Counted from the first letter of the stretch, positions 1-8,583 are shown. The stretch is 39,534 bases of DNA from an uncultured Desulfobulbaceae bacterium (GCA_945787325.1 CALZHP010000021.1:1-39534), one strand, 5' to 3'. Numbers and translations are program-made. Notes: a model not told the origin generated them from the sequence alone.

Positions 1-153
1 CCATCGTATATTTCATACTTAAGCATTTGTTCTTTTTTTTTCTTCACCTTGTTTTTCCTAAAGGTGAGTAATTACTTTCTGCAAAACAGAATCATCTATA
101 AGCCCGGTAACGGATTTTGATCACTCCACAATTTAGCAAGGCCTGAATAAATA

Positions 154-2436
154 ATGAATAGAAATATAGGTAAATCGGTGTTTTTTGTATTGCTCCTGCT
201 TTTTCTGGTTCCATCGCAGCTTTATAGCGCGAACACGGACGATCCAGACAAGCAAATTAGCCCGCAGGAAAAAGAAAAAATTATACAAAGTAAAATCAAT
301 GAGCTGCAGCAGCGAATTAAAAATTACACGGAAGCAGAAAAACCGGAAGTGGCCGAGGGCCTGAATGTCGATCTTACACAACTTCGGGAACGAACAAATA
401 CCCTGCAGGAAACACAAGCACTGTTCAACCGTCAACTCATGGCTCTCCGGAAAAATGAAACCATTTTAAAGGAAAAAGCTCAGCTCAACGAAAGCATTTC
501 AACAGGTAAAGCCTTTGAGCTTGAAAAATCTCCACCATATTCTTTGAAATTTTATGACGATTTTACAGCACGGCTTACGGAAAGAATTCGGAAACAGGAA
601 ACTTCTGAAATTGCCGTGTCTGTTGCGGAAAAATCACTGCAGCAGGCCAGGGCAAACCAGAAAGTTGAAGGCCAGCAATACCGTGAAATAAAAGGAGAAG
701 AAACAAGTTCATTAAACGCTCAAGAAACCTTACTTTACCAATGGCGCCTGGCCCAGGCAGAAAGAAAGATTGAGTTGGCAAAAGCAGCAGTCGAGTACCA
801 TGAGTATGAATTATCAAATGCCAAATTAGAACTCGAACTTTCAAAAATAAGATCAAAAACTGACCACCAAGTATTAGACAGGATTCGTTCTAATATTTAT
901 TTTGACCCTGCAGACCTGGAAAAACAGTTGGAAATTCTGGAAGAGAAGAAAAACACCCTTCAAGCCGCTTCGAAGGATATTGATAGAAAACTTCAAAAAT
1001 ATGCATCGCTCCAAGTCAGACTTCAGCGAAAACTTGAAAGGACCCAGGGTGATGAACAGATCGTTGACGCAAAAGCCGCATTTGCAGCAGCAGATCAGTG
1101 GCGGCAAACGTATCAGAGAAAGCTTGAACAACAAGAGTCCATTCTCCAACTTCTTGATTTGCATAAACAGATATGGAATCAACGATATGATCTTATCAGG
1201 GATTCTGTAACAGGGGATGATCTAAAGGAATGGGAGAAGAACGTAAAAAATCATAATGACAGGCTCCAACGCGCAATTTCCCTTGAACAGGGATATCAGA
1301 CCAACCTCCAACTGCAGATCGGCCAGATCGAAGAACAGTTGGACCGGGATGACCTGACCGGCGAATTGAAAAAGAACCTGAAAGATAATCATCGCGCCTT
1401 GCAGTTCCTTGCCGAAAGCACGTTTGATTATCTTACTTTTCTAAACTCCACCAACCAGATGTCGCTCAGGTTTCTTGAAGAAATCAACCTTTCACAAAGC
1501 GATACATCATTCAGTGATAAAATACAGGGGGTGTTTCTGACTGTTAAGTCAATCTGGAAATTTGAAGTAATAGCTGTAGACGAACAGAGCATAACAATAG
1601 GAAAAATAATCATTGCTCTCTTCATCCTTGTTATAGGAATCATTGTAACGAGTCTGATAAGTCGTGTCCTTCAGAGAAGGATTCTGGCACGGCTTCACAT
1701 GAGCACCAGCACTGCAGCCATAACAGGCAAACTGATACATTATTTTATCTTGTTTCTTGTCCTGCTTTTCGCCATGCGCTTTGTCAACATCCCTCTCACC
1801 GCTTTCACATTCCTGGGTGGCGCGCTTGCAATCGGATTTGGCTTTGGGGCACAGAAGCTTATCAACAACTTTATCAGCGGCTTCATTATTATGGCCGAAC
1901 AACCTATCAAGGTAGGCGATCTCGTTGAAATGGACAATGAGCTGGGCTGGATCGAGGATATCGGTGTAAGGTCTACAGGAGTCCGCACATTTTCAAACAT
2001 CCATATCCTGGTCCCCAACAGTCATTTCCTTGAAAACAACATCACAAACTGGACCCACAACAATAATGTTGTGCGATGTACAGTGACAGTCGGGGTGGCA
2101 TACGGTTCACCGACCCGCGAAGTAAAGCTCCTGCTGCTGAAGGCGGCTAAAGAGCATGGCGATGTGATGAAAGATCCTCCTGCTTATGTGCTATTTAGTG
2201 ACTTTGGAGATAACGCTTTGATATTTGACCTCTGTTTCTGGGTCTTGATACGTCAGGAACGTGGTCCAATGAGGATTGAAAGCGATGTACGGTTTATTGT
2301 TGATGAACTTTTCAGAGAGTCGAACATCACAATATCCTTCCCGCAGAGAGATATCCATTTTGATGCAGACAAACCATTGAAAATTGCTCTTTCCAGGGAT
2401 AGCAAGGGACAGCGTACAACAAAACCAGAAACGTAA
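154..2436 (+). CDS. MscS-family mechanosensitive ion channel, large periplasmic N-terminus
   Basis: A 760-residue channel of the large MscS class (MscK/MscM-like architecture), expected to open under membrane tension and release solutes during osmotic downshock. Residues 1-25 form a signal peptide ending near SQLYSA. About residues 30-470 are rich in Glu, Lys and Gln and look like a long periplasmic coiled coil. Transmembrane segments follow near 484-505 and 526-545. The pore helix lies near 550-590 and contains the glycine/alanine-rich stretch GGALAIGFGFGAQKL typical of MscS TM3, followed by the beta domain (GDLVEMDNELGWIEDIG). It is shorter than E. coli MscK (about 1100 residues), with fewer N-terminal membrane helices. 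The ATG at 154 sits about 14 nt after a weak AAGG. It is convergent with the LysE gene and I see no clear terminator between them. The family is secure; the gating stimulus is inferred. Confidence 0.9.
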   Translation: MNRNIGKSVFFVLLLLFLVPSQLYSANTDDPDKQISPQEKEKIIQSKINELQQRIKNYTEAEKPEVAEGLNVDLTQLRERTNTLQETQALFNRQLMALRKNETILKEKAQLNESISTGKAFELEKSPPYSLKFYDDFTARLTERIRKQETSEIAVSVAEKSLQQARANQKVEGQQYREIKGEETSSLNAQETLLYQWRLAQAERKIELAKAAVEYHEYELSNAKLELELSKIRSKTDHQVLDRIRSNIYFDPADLEKQLEILEEKKNTLQAASKDIDRKLQKYASLQVRLQRKLERTQGDEQIVDAKAAFAAADQWRQTYQRKLEQQESILQLLDLHKQIWNQRYDLIRDSVTGDDLKEWEKNVKNHNDRLQRAISLEQGYQTNLQLQIGQIEEQLDRDDLTGELKKNLKDNHRALQFLAESTFDYLTFLNSTNQMSLRFLEEINLSQSDTSFSDKIQGVFLTVKSIWKFEVIAVDEQSITIGKIIIALFILVIGIIVTSLISRVLQRRILARLHMSTSTAAITGKLIHYFILFLVLLFAMRFVNIPLTAFTFLGGALAIGFGFGAQKLINNFISGFIIMAEQPIKVGDLVEMDNELGWIEDIGVRSTGVRTFSNIHILVPNSHFLENNITNWTHNNNVVRCTVTVGVAYGSPTREVKLLLLKAAKEHGDVMKDPPAYVLFSDFGDNALIFDLCFWVLIRQERGPMRIESDVRFIVDELFRESNITISFPQRDIHFDADKPLKIALSRDSKGQRTTKPET

Positions 2437-2532
2437 ACATTTTCTTGAGGTTCCATGAAAACTCAATAATACATGTACCTAATTATGTGGAACTGATTAG
2501 CTTCGAAATCCATGGCAGGTCGTTGACAAACG

Positions 2533-3150
2533 TTATACTATTTCCAACAATTTCAGTCCGTCACGCAAGAGGAAAATTGCCAAAACACACAGTACCAGTC
2601 CAAGGAAGCGCATGATGTATTTATACACATTACCGCTTAAAAATGTCTTAGACTTGCCAACTAATACCGCCAGCAGAATTTTTGACCCCACAAGCAAAGC
2701 ATAAAAACTGAATATAAAAGCTAGAGGCGCACTGATATTTAAGTTCATTGCTTTTGTCATAATTGGAGCACCAACACTTAACCAGAAAAGGTAAGGATGC
2801 GGGCTTAAAGTATTTGCCAGCACGCCTTTAGTTATTGAACGCGGATTTGTCTTATCAAAATAAAGCTCAAATCCTTTTGTTCGTAAATTCCCGTACCCCA
2901 TATATAAAACAAAGCAACCACCCATTATTGAGATCATTCCTAAGATGTAATGAAAATTGGATAACTTTGACAAAATGAACAAAGTCAAAATAATAATTGG
3001 CAGATCGGTGATTATTGGAGCAAGCGCAACTTTAACACCGGATTTAATATCATGCTGAAGAGTCTCAGAAATTACAAGGGTCAATAGTGGTCCCGGAGCA
3101 AAACCTGCTGATAGGCCAAGTATTGTTCCAAGTGTTAAAAAATGTATCAT
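2533..3150 (-). CDS. LysE family translocator (amino acid exporter-like membrane protein)
   Basis: A 205-residue integral membrane protein with about six hydrophobic segments and the usual length of the LysE/RhtB family. The N-terminal helix contains SAGFAPGPLLTLVISETL, matching the family pattern of a Pro-Gly-Pro in the first helix, and a second conserved patch, ANTLSPHPYLFW, follows at mid-protein. Known members export amino acids or small related metabolites across the inner membrane; the substrate here cannot be read from the sequence. It stands alone on the - strand with about 350 bp upstream. The ATG at 3150 has only a weak AAAGA upstream as ribosome-binding site. No regulator gene lies beside it. 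Confidence 0.85.
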   Translation of the reverse strand: MIHFLTLGTILGLSAGFAPGPLLTLVISETLQHDIKSGVKVALAPIITDLPIIILTLFILSKLSNFHYILGMISIMGGCFVLYMGYGNLRTKGFELYFDKTNPRSITKGVLANTLSPHPYLFWLSVGAPIMTKAMNLNISAPLAFIFSFYALLVGSKILLAVLVGKSKTFLSGNVYKYIMRFLGLVLCVLAIFLLRDGLKLLEIV

Positions 3151-3498
3151 TTTGATTCTTTATAGTATCGTTGTAAAAGCATAAAATTGTTAGAGAAATT
3201 TCTTCAATTTTTCATTCTGGATTGGTTCTAATTTACATCCAAATTATTTTATAATGTCTTCAGCAAAATCATGCAGCCAGAATATTTCATGGCCTTGGGT
3301 AAACACGATTTTTATATCTCTCATTATAATAAGGTATCATCAGTTCACCTCATATCCTATCACTAAAAAGAATTCAACTTTGGGTGGTGAAAAAGATGTG
3401 TTGAAATGACAAAACCTAATACGGCAGAACTTTCAACTACCGTATAATGAATCGGGAGGGAAAGGAGATTCAGTTTTGAGCCAGCCATGGCTGGTTCG
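3151..3498. other. Intergenic region with a palindrome and a small peptide-coding remnant
   Basis: These 348 bases lie between the LysE start and the stop of the SCP2 gene. A perfect 14-bp palindrome, CCAGCCATGGCTGG, is at 3481-3494, just after the SCP2 stop; it could form a hairpin at the 3' end of that transcript but has no T tract. On the - strand, 3324-3244 encodes 26 residues starting MRDIKIVFTQGHEIFW with a protein-like composition. It lacks a ribosome-binding site and may be the tail of a lost gene. I see nothing else convincing here. Confidence 0.4.
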
Positions 3499-3888
3499 CT
3501 ATGATGGGAAACAGTTCGCAAAATCCTGCATTAGTTTTGGCGAACCCTTTATTTTTATCTTGCGGGTAACAAGCGCCACTAGGAGATTCTTTTCCTTGGC
3601 AAGAAAATCAAGCCAGATCCTGCTGTCCGCTGTAATTGTTATATCTGCCGAACCATTTAATCCTTCTTGTACTATAAGTTTTTTGTCCTTGATAATAACA
3701 GTCCCCTCATATTTTTCACTGCCATCGAACTTGAAATGATAGACCGTGTTCATCCCTTCAGATCTGCCGGGTTGGAATACAATTGGCATACTTTTGAAAA
3801 AATTGGCGATGGTATCAGGCCGCAATCCGTTAAAAACAGTCTTTAGCTGTTTGTTTGGATAGCGTTTTTTTAACATGTGCTTCACCAT
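3499..3888 (-). CDS. SCP2-like sterol-binding domain protein, probably the detached C-terminal part of the upstream 4Fe-4S protein
   Basis: 129 residues with the SCP2/sterol carrier fold pattern: a hydrophobic-pocket beta sheet (TVYHFKFDGSEKYEGTVII), then LIVQEGLNGSADITITADS, a helix WLDFLAKEKNLLVALV, and the end IKGSPKLMQDFANCF. Family members bind lipids or acyl chains, or serve as accessory domains. The frame starts inside the end of the 4Fe-4S gene, overlapping it by 59 bp. Its first residues continue that protein naturally: dropping one A from the A7 run at 3865-3871 gives AHVKKRYPNKQLK in one frame, making a fused protein of about 446 residues. The ATG at 3888 has no clear ribosome-binding site. 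So this is most likely a fragment produced by a frameshift; separate translation is the alternative. Confidence 0.75.
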   Translation of the reverse strand: MVKHMLKKRYPNKQLKTVFNGLRPDTIANFFKSMPIVFQPGRSEGMNTVYHFKFDGSEKYEGTVIIKDKKLIVQEGLNGSADITITADSRIWLDFLAKEKNLLVALVTRKIKIKGSPKLMQDFANCFPS

Positions 3889-4840
3889 CGGAACTGGGTA
3901 TTACAAAGACCATCTCTTCCTTATTCTGATATCTTTTGACAAATTCATCCATATAGCCTTTCCGGTCCTCCAGATAGGGTCCAATCACATCCTCTCCTGC
4001 CGGGCAGGCCGCCATGCAGTAGGATGATTTGTTGCATATCCCGTAGCTAAGTGACTGCCACATGGATACAGTCTCCTTGTCACTCACTTTTTTCCGGTAT
4101 TCTGGCACTTTTTTGCTGGTCACTATATTCTCAACCCATCCTTGAAAACCGCCCGCTCTGTCTCGATAATTATGGGTCATGCAGTTTGCAAAGTTAAAGT
4201 GGCCATTCGGGTTTATTGCACCCACAGGACAGACTGCAGCGCATAATTTACAATCGATGCAAGGGGAGTAATCCAGAGGCTGATCGTAATTATCGATCGA
4301 CACATTGATCAGCACCGTACCCAGGGTAATGAAGCCGCCGAAACGTGGGTGCAGCACCAGCCGGCTGAGACCAATCACTCCCATACCTGCCGCCACCGCT
4401 ACGGTTTTGTGAGAAAGAGCCCACATTTTCCCCGGCCACTGTGCCATATCCATCGGGAAGCCGGCTGAGGGATAAAGAGCCCGCACCCCTTTCTTTTCCA
4501 GCAAGGCAACTACTTTTTGAGCAACCTCGTTGGCCCGGTCGAAGGTCTGCAGAAACTCAAGATCAGACACCGACCGGTTAAGGCATCTAATATTCTCTCG
4601 GTTCAAGCGACATACTATGCTGATAAGACTTTTGGCAGCCGGGGAAAGTTTGGCAATTTCCTCTCTCTCTTCCTGAAGATTGGCGTCAGCAGCAGAGACA
4701 ATCCCAACATCGTCTGCGCCCGCCTCAATCACTAGCTCTTTGAGCCAATCGGAGGAAAGTATTTCTGGTGCCTCAGGAAGATTCCCCTGTTGCTTGGCTT
4801 CCTTATACCTGGCAATTGTTGGGTGGGTTTTCTTTTCCAT
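3830..4840 (-). CDS. 4Fe-4S ferredoxin-type protein related to epoxyqueuosine reductase / reductive dehalogenase-like proteins
   Basis: 336 residues. Near residues 200-220 is a classical 4Fe-4S motif, CIDCKLCAAVCPVGAI, and near 272-285 a second Cys cluster, CNKSSYCMAACPAGE. The part between the N-terminus and the first cluster (including FGGFITLGTVLI just before it) resembles QueG-type proteins and the ferredoxin part of corrinoid reductases. It is not obviously QueG itself, because the C-terminus differs and no tRNA-modification genes are near. The likely role is electron transfer in a cytoplasmic reductase of unknown substrate. The last residues (KKTLSKQTAKDCF) look like out-of-frame sequence after the A7 run at 3865-3871, so the native protein probably continued into the SCP2 domain. 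The ATG at 4840 lies a few bases after a GGAAGG-like element. Confidence 0.8.
   Translation of the reverse strand: MEKKTHPTIARYKEAKQQGNLPEAPEILSSDWLKELVIEAGADDVGIVSAADANLQEEREEIAKLSPAAKSLISIVCRLNRENIRCLNRSVSDLEFLQTFDRANEVAQKVVALLEKKGVRALYPSAGFPMDMAQWPGKMWALSHKTVAVAAGMGVIGLSRLVLHPRFGGFITLGTVLINVSIDNYDQPLDYSPCIDCKLCAAVCPVGAINPNGHFNFANCMTHNYRDRAGGFQGWVENIVTSKKVPEYRKKVSDKETVSMWQSLSYGICNKSSYCMAACPAGEDVIGPYLEDRKGYMDEFVKRYQNKEEMVFVIPSSDGEAHVKKTLSKQTAKDCF
3865..3871 (-). other. A7 homopolymer at the junction of the 4Fe-4S and SCP2 frames (likely frameshift site)
   Basis: On the coding strand the sequence reads GTTAAAAAAACGC. The upstream 4Fe-4S frame reads GTT AAA AAA ACG and ends 12 codons later. 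The SCP2 frame reads TTA AAA AAA CGC. Removing one A joins the two frames smoothly. The site could be a true indel, a sequencing or assembly error, or a place of transcriptional slippage. Confidence 0.65.
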
Positions 4841-4874
4841 GGTCTGCCTTCCGTGTACAGTGGGAACTGTTTAG

Positions 4875-5243
4875 TTATTGAGCGTCAGTGTCTTCCTGCA
4901 TGATGCCGAATTTGTTGCCCTCGGTATCCTGTAAATAAGCGACATACCCGACGCCCGGGATGGCCATTTTCGGCTGATCAACCTTGCCGCCGGCTTTTTC
5001 TATTTTTTCTATATATTCATCGACATCGGGCACATCGATAGTATTGATGGTATTTTCGTACCCTCCTTCCCGGCGCATGATGCCGCCGTCAATCCCGGGT
5101 TCGTCACTTTCGCCAGTCATGACCAGCCAGTATTCAATCGGCCCGTCCCATTTTTCGACCTTCCACCCGAACACGTCTTCGTAAAATTTAATGGCCCTTT
5201 CAGGATTTTCCGCACTCAACTCAAAATGAACGACTCTTGGCAT
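4875..5243 (-). CDS. VOC family protein (glyoxalase/bleomycin-resistance-like)
   Basis: 122 residues with one complete vicinal-oxygen-chelate module pair. It begins VVHFELSAENPERAIKFYED, the standard first beta-alpha unit, and closes with GVGYVAYLQDTEGNKFGIMQ, where E of the DTEGN patch is the usual C-terminal metal ligand. His5 or His6-like positions near the start (VVHFE) could give the other ligand. Members act on small molecules as lyases, dioxygenases or binding proteins; the substrate is unknown. The ribosome-binding site is a clear AAAGGAG upstream of the ATG at 5243. It is 34 bp upstream of the 4Fe-4S gene on the same strand and may be cotranscribed. A second VOC gene just upstream is broken. 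Confidence 0.85.
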   Translation of the reverse strand: MPRVVHFELSAENPERAIKFYEDVFGWKVEKWDGPIEYWLVMTGESDEPGIDGGIMRREGGYENTINTIDVPDVDEYIEKIEKAGGKVDQPKMAIPGVGYVAYLQDTEGNKFGIMQEDTDAQ

Positions 5244-5330
5244 GGCGAACTCCTTTGTTCATATTTAACTAGTATAAAGTACCTGCTGAAATTAAAGAGC
5301 AGAGGTTAGTCAGCCTCAACGGCAACCGGT

Positions 5331-5708
5331 TTATGATTCAGAATGCAAAGCTACGCGATTAACTTCGGCATCCTCAAAATGGGCGATAAAAACATATTCG
5401 TCGATACTGGATTTCGGCATAAGGGTTTTTCCAACATTTTCATTTATCTTTGTCAATGCTCCTTCCATATCATCTACATGTATATAAACCAAAGTGCCGC
5501 CATGGGATGAAACATATCCATCTGTCTGTACAACTGACCCCGTCGCCCCGGTTGCACCCTCTTCCATCGGGAACCATGCCATTTGCAGAGGACCCATTTC
5601 GTTCAGGGTGAGCTCAATATCGAACGATGACTTGTAGAATATTTTTGCTTATTGGAGGTCGTTTACGGGAATTTCAAACCAGTACACAGGATCAGTTACA
5701 GCAGCCAT
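5331..5708 (-). pseudogene. VOC family protein interrupted by an in-frame TAA at codon 20
   Basis: The gene starts with an ATG at 5708 behind a strong AAAGGAG. It reads MAAVTDPVYWFEIPVNDLQ, then TAA at 5651-5649, then continues in the same frame as AKIFYKSSFDIELTL and on to MPKSSIDEYVFIAHFEDAEV-NRVALHS, which is the normal C-terminal half of a VOC protein. The stop falls exactly where the family has the residue before the alanine in the DL-x-x-A-x-x-FY motif, so a single substitution explains it. Without the stop the protein would be 125 residues, the usual length. An internal ATG at 5597 could give only an 88-residue fragment lacking the first beta-alpha unit. It is either a recent nonsense mutation or a base-calling error; readthrough is possible but nothing supports it. 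Confidence 0.75.
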
Positions 5709-5928
5709 TTTTTCTCCTTTATTTATTCATTTCATTTTTGATAACAGGTATGGCTAAATCGACTTAAGTTGTTAGCTTGATTACCAAGTGAAAAACACTT
5801 TCTTACAGCAACATCAGAAACACGTTCAATAAAAAAAGTAAGTGCGGTATTTACTATACGCAAGTTCAAACTGGAGTTTTGAGTCCCAAAGAGAGTTTTA
5901 ATCCGGGACGGTTTCAGCAGGAAAAGAA

Positions 5929-6302
5929 TCAGAGTAAATGGCATATATCACCCCATGTATCCAACCACCAGGAGTCACCACTGACAGAAATAATGTTGAT
6001 AGCAGCATTAAACATTGAAAACCTGCGGGGTTCGGAAAAGGGACTTTCAATTGACCTGTAAAAAAGACTTTAAGCACACCGGTATGGGCCACTATGAGTA
6101 TCGTCTGTCCAGGATGACACTTTGCCAGTTCTTCAACGTATTCGACATTGCGATCGTATTGCTGCTGAAATTTTCCTGTTGTCAAACCCTGCATGGAGCC
6201 AAGGCGCCTTTCCCGCAGCCGGGTATCTTTGCTTATCTTCAGATCTGGTTTACCGGCAATGATCTTTGCTGTCTGCAAAGCACGGCCAAGATCGCTAAGG
6301 TA
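5929..6302 (-). pseudogene. Histidine phosphatase (phosphoglycerate mutase-like) remnant, 5' truncated and frameshifted
   Basis: The - strand shows parts of a histidine phosphatase. From about 6296 it reads SDLGRALQTAKIIAGKPDL, then RLRERRLGSMQGLT, then EELAKCHPGQTILIVAHTGV (the second catalytic His region). After about 6030 the match moves to another frame, reading NAAINIISVSGDSWWLDTWG and DICHLL with a stop at 5931-5929, which is the usual C-terminal end. The N-terminus with the catalytic RHG motif is missing; that space holds a terminator-like sequence instead. The segment between GLT and EELAK is shorter than in intact members. With no RHG and a frameshift it cannot make an active enzyme. 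The reading frame that stays open past the shift ends at 5898. Confidence 0.75.
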
Positions 6303-6358
6303 AGTGCATCTTTAATTCCAAGCAAGTTTGAAATTATGATCGTAAATCCGTGGTGAAG

Positions 6359-6388
6359 AAAAAACCCCCGGCCAATTAAGACTGGGGG
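6359..6388 (-). terminator. Possible Rho-independent terminator after the acyltransferase gene
   Basis: On the - strand, CCCCC (6388-6384) and GGGGG (6369-6365) can pair across a 14-base loop, followed directly by a run of six T (6364-6359). The stem is only five G-C pairs, so the call is tentative. It lies downstream of the acyltransferase gene and upstream of the phosphatase remnant. Confidence 0.4.
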
Positions 6389-6507
6389 CTAAAAAGGTAG
6401 GCCTGGTACAAACAGGGTTCTCCTCAGAAGGCGGATGAAATAAAGGTGTTCACCCGCAGACAAAATATTAACTCATACTTTCCGCCAAAGCAAAAAAATC
6501 TTCCCCT

Positions 6508-7563
6508 CTACCCCGTAAGTTTAAATTGAGTTCGGTGTTCTTTTTTAAAAAATAATAAACGAAATAAATATTCGAAGGGTCCTGCACCGAAATGTTTGAC
6601 GGAGATTTTGCAAACGAACCATATGAGCAATAACATCCCGGCAATTGCAGCCATCAACATTGACACTGGAAGCGTATTTAACAAACCGGTGATTCTAAAC
6701 AATTCCAATCCAACAATTATGTGCATTAAATAAGCACTGAAAGATACATCGCCAATGAATAGAGATACGTCAATCCATTTGCTGCGTTGAGCGTTCTGAT
6801 CTAATAGCAGAAAGAACAAACCCAAAAGAGCCAGACAGCATCCTGTGAAAAACAACATGTAACTTATGGTGGGCGGATAGAAGGTTATCTTCCAGGTAGT
6901 GAAATGTTGGATAAATAGACTGGCAGTTACAAAAAGAATACCCGAAACAGCGCATAACAGACAAAAGCGTTTTTGCCTGCCAGTCTGCACTGCCTCCAAC
7001 ATGTATTCTGCAGCTAGAGTGCCAATAATTGGGAACACGAGCCAAGGGAACATAGGAAAAAATCCGCTGCCCAGCAAATTTTTCATGAACCCCCTAATAG
7101 TCCAGAAATCTGCCAGTCTATAGCCAAGATGCTCCCATCCGGACATGTAGCCAACTTTAAATAAAACAAAGGGCGTCGAAATAAGAATGATCGCGGCGAT
7201 GCAGAGTCTGATTTTTTTTGAAACCCGTAGCATTACAAAAGTGATTATGCTGTAAATCCCAAGATAGTGCAGAATGCTGGCCTGCCACATATTTATCAAT
7301 ATAAGCCCAACAACAATCAAACCCGCTCCTCTTCTAAGAACATGATTTAATGCACTTTTCTGCCTTTTGTGAACAGAGAGAAAAAGGCTGACACCCAAGG
7401 TGAAAAAAAAGAGAGGGGCTGCAAGTTCGCCTAAAAATACCATTGTTTTATAAACGGGGGTCTGCTGAAATCTCGGTGCGGAGAGGTACCAGGCGAAATG
7501 CACCTGAATCATCAGGATTATTCCGATGGCCCTGAGAGATGTAATGGAAAAATATCTAGGCAT
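6508..7563 (-). CDS. Membrane acyltransferase of the heparan-alpha-glucosaminide N-acetyltransferase (DUF1624) type
   Basis: 351 residues, almost entirely hydrophobic, with about ten predicted membrane segments. The N-terminus, FSITSLRAIGIILMIQVHF, follows the family pattern R-x-x-D/S-x-x-R-G/A-h-x-I-h-x-M-h-x-x-H, and a cytoplasmic basic loop (SVHKRQKSALNHVLRRG) follows the second segment. The middle has GSGFFPMFPWLVFPIIG, a motif shared with DUF1624/DUF418-like proteins. Such proteins transfer acetyl groups across the membrane to sugars or other substrates; the acceptor here is unknown. Acyltransferase family 3 is the main alternative. The ATG at 7563 has only a weak ribosome-binding site. 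The gene is 84 bp downstream of the response regulator on the same strand. Confidence 0.7.
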   Translation of the reverse strand: MPRYFSITSLRAIGIILMIQVHFAWYLSAPRFQQTPVYKTMVFLGELAAPLFFFTLGVSLFLSVHKRQKSALNHVLRRGAGLIVVGLILINMWQASILHYLGIYSIITFVMLRVSKKIRLCIAAIILISTPFVLFKVGYMSGWEHLGYRLADFWTIRGFMKNLLGSGFFPMFPWLVFPIIGTLAAEYMLEAVQTGRQKRFCLLCAVSGILFVTASLFIQHFTTWKITFYPPTISYMLFFTGCCLALLGLFFLLLDQNAQRSKWIDVSLFIGDVSFSAYLMHIIVGLELFRITGLLNTLPVSMLMAAIAGMLLLIWFVCKISVKHFGAGPFEYLFRLLFFKKEHRTQFKLTG

Positions 7564-7647
7564 CCATTAAATACTAGTACGGGTGCATACCCCTCTCAAC
7601 CATTAACAGAAAGGAGTGATAATAAATGCTTGAGAAATCTGTGGCCT

Positions 7648-8583
7648 TTAGGTGGGTCTTTTTGCCCATGCTTCATTCGGCTTATCGATACACACGCGGT
7701 TGTGGCCCTCCTTTTTCGCCATGGTGAGCATTTGGTCCGCCTTGTTCAACAGCATTGAAGGCTCCAGGTCTTTGTGCGGTACGAATGCAGAGGCTCCAAC
7801 ACTTACCGTAACCACATTTGAAACAGTCGAATGGTCATGTATAATTCCGGCCTGCTCTACAACCTCTCGAAATTTTTCGCATAACATGTCAAGGGATTCC
7901 CAGGGTGTGTCAGGCAGAATAACCGCGAACTTCTGCCCGCTGAATCTTCCCAGGAGGTCTCCACCACGGCGTGGCACTTGTGACAGATGTTCAGCAACAC
8001 CCCTGATGCATTCGTCCCCGGCTAAATCACCGTATTCCTCATTGTATGAAACAAAGTAATCAATATCGACCATGATGAGCGACAGGGGCTTTTCAGTACG
8101 CCAGCATCTACGCCATTCTCGATCTAACCACATGTCAAACCAGCGACGGTTTGGGAGGTTAGTAAGGACGTCGGTGAAAGAAAGCTTTTTAAGAAAATCA
8201 CGCTGCTTTTTGAGCTCCATGTGATTTCTGACTCGTGCCTTGACAATGCTCGGATTAATGGGTTTGGTTATATAATCTACAGCACCGGCCTCCAGCCCCC
8301 TGGTTTCATCTTCGGCAGACGATTTGGCAGTAATGAAGATTATGGGAATATAATTGGTCAGGACATCCGACTTCAGCAAGCGGCACACCTCATAACCATC
8401 CAGGTCCGGCATGGCAATATCCAGGAGGATAAGGTCGGGGGCCTCACTACGTGCTAGTGCGAGACCTTTCATCGCGCTGTCAGCTAAAGACAAATCATAA
8501 TCATCTTCGAGAATAGCTTCCAGAATTTCGCTGATTGTCTCATCATCATCAATGATAAGAATAGTTTCAAAACCGCTTGTCAT
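7648..8583 (-). CDS. Response regulator with degenerate GGDEF domain (PleD-like architecture, probable c-di-GMP receptor)
   Basis: 311 residues. A receiver domain (about 1-120) has acidic residues D12-D14, phospho-acceptor D55, T85 and K107, all in place. A GGDEF domain (about 130-300) follows with the usual entry FTDVLTNLPNRRWF and VDIDYF. The active-site loop, normally GG(D/E)EF, reads SGQKF at residues 215-219, so both acidic residues needed for catalysis are replaced. The inhibitory site R206-x-x-D209 is intact and has the normal five-residue spacing to the loop. From family knowledge such proteins cannot make c-di-GMP but may bind it. The ATG at 8583 follows a strong GGAGGG. No partner kinase is adjacent. 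Confidence 0.88.
   Translation of the reverse strand: MTSGFETILIIDDDETISEILEAILEDDYDLSLADSAMKGLALARSEAPDLILLDIAMPDLDGYEVCRLLKSDVLTNYIPIIFITAKSSAEDETRGLEAGAVDYITKPINPSIVKARVRNHMELKKQRDFLKKLSFTDVLTNLPNRRWFDMWLDREWRRCWRTEKPLSLIMVDIDYFVSYNEEYGDLAGDECIRGVAEHLSQVPRRGGDLLGRFSGQKFAVILPDTPWESLDMLCEKFREVVEQAGIIHDHSTVSNVVTVSVGASAFVPHKDLEPSMLLNKADQMLTMAKKEGHNRVCIDKPNEAWAKRPT

Noticed and set aside
3244-3324. 26-residue frame on the - strand (MRDIKIVFTQG...)
   Set aside because: Composition looks protein-like, but it has no ribosome-binding site and no recognised homology; kept only as a note in the intergenic entry.
3476-3739. 87-codon frame on the + strand opposite the SCP2 gene
   Set aside because: The SCP2 domain on the other strand is recognisable; this frame has no start signal or family resemblance.
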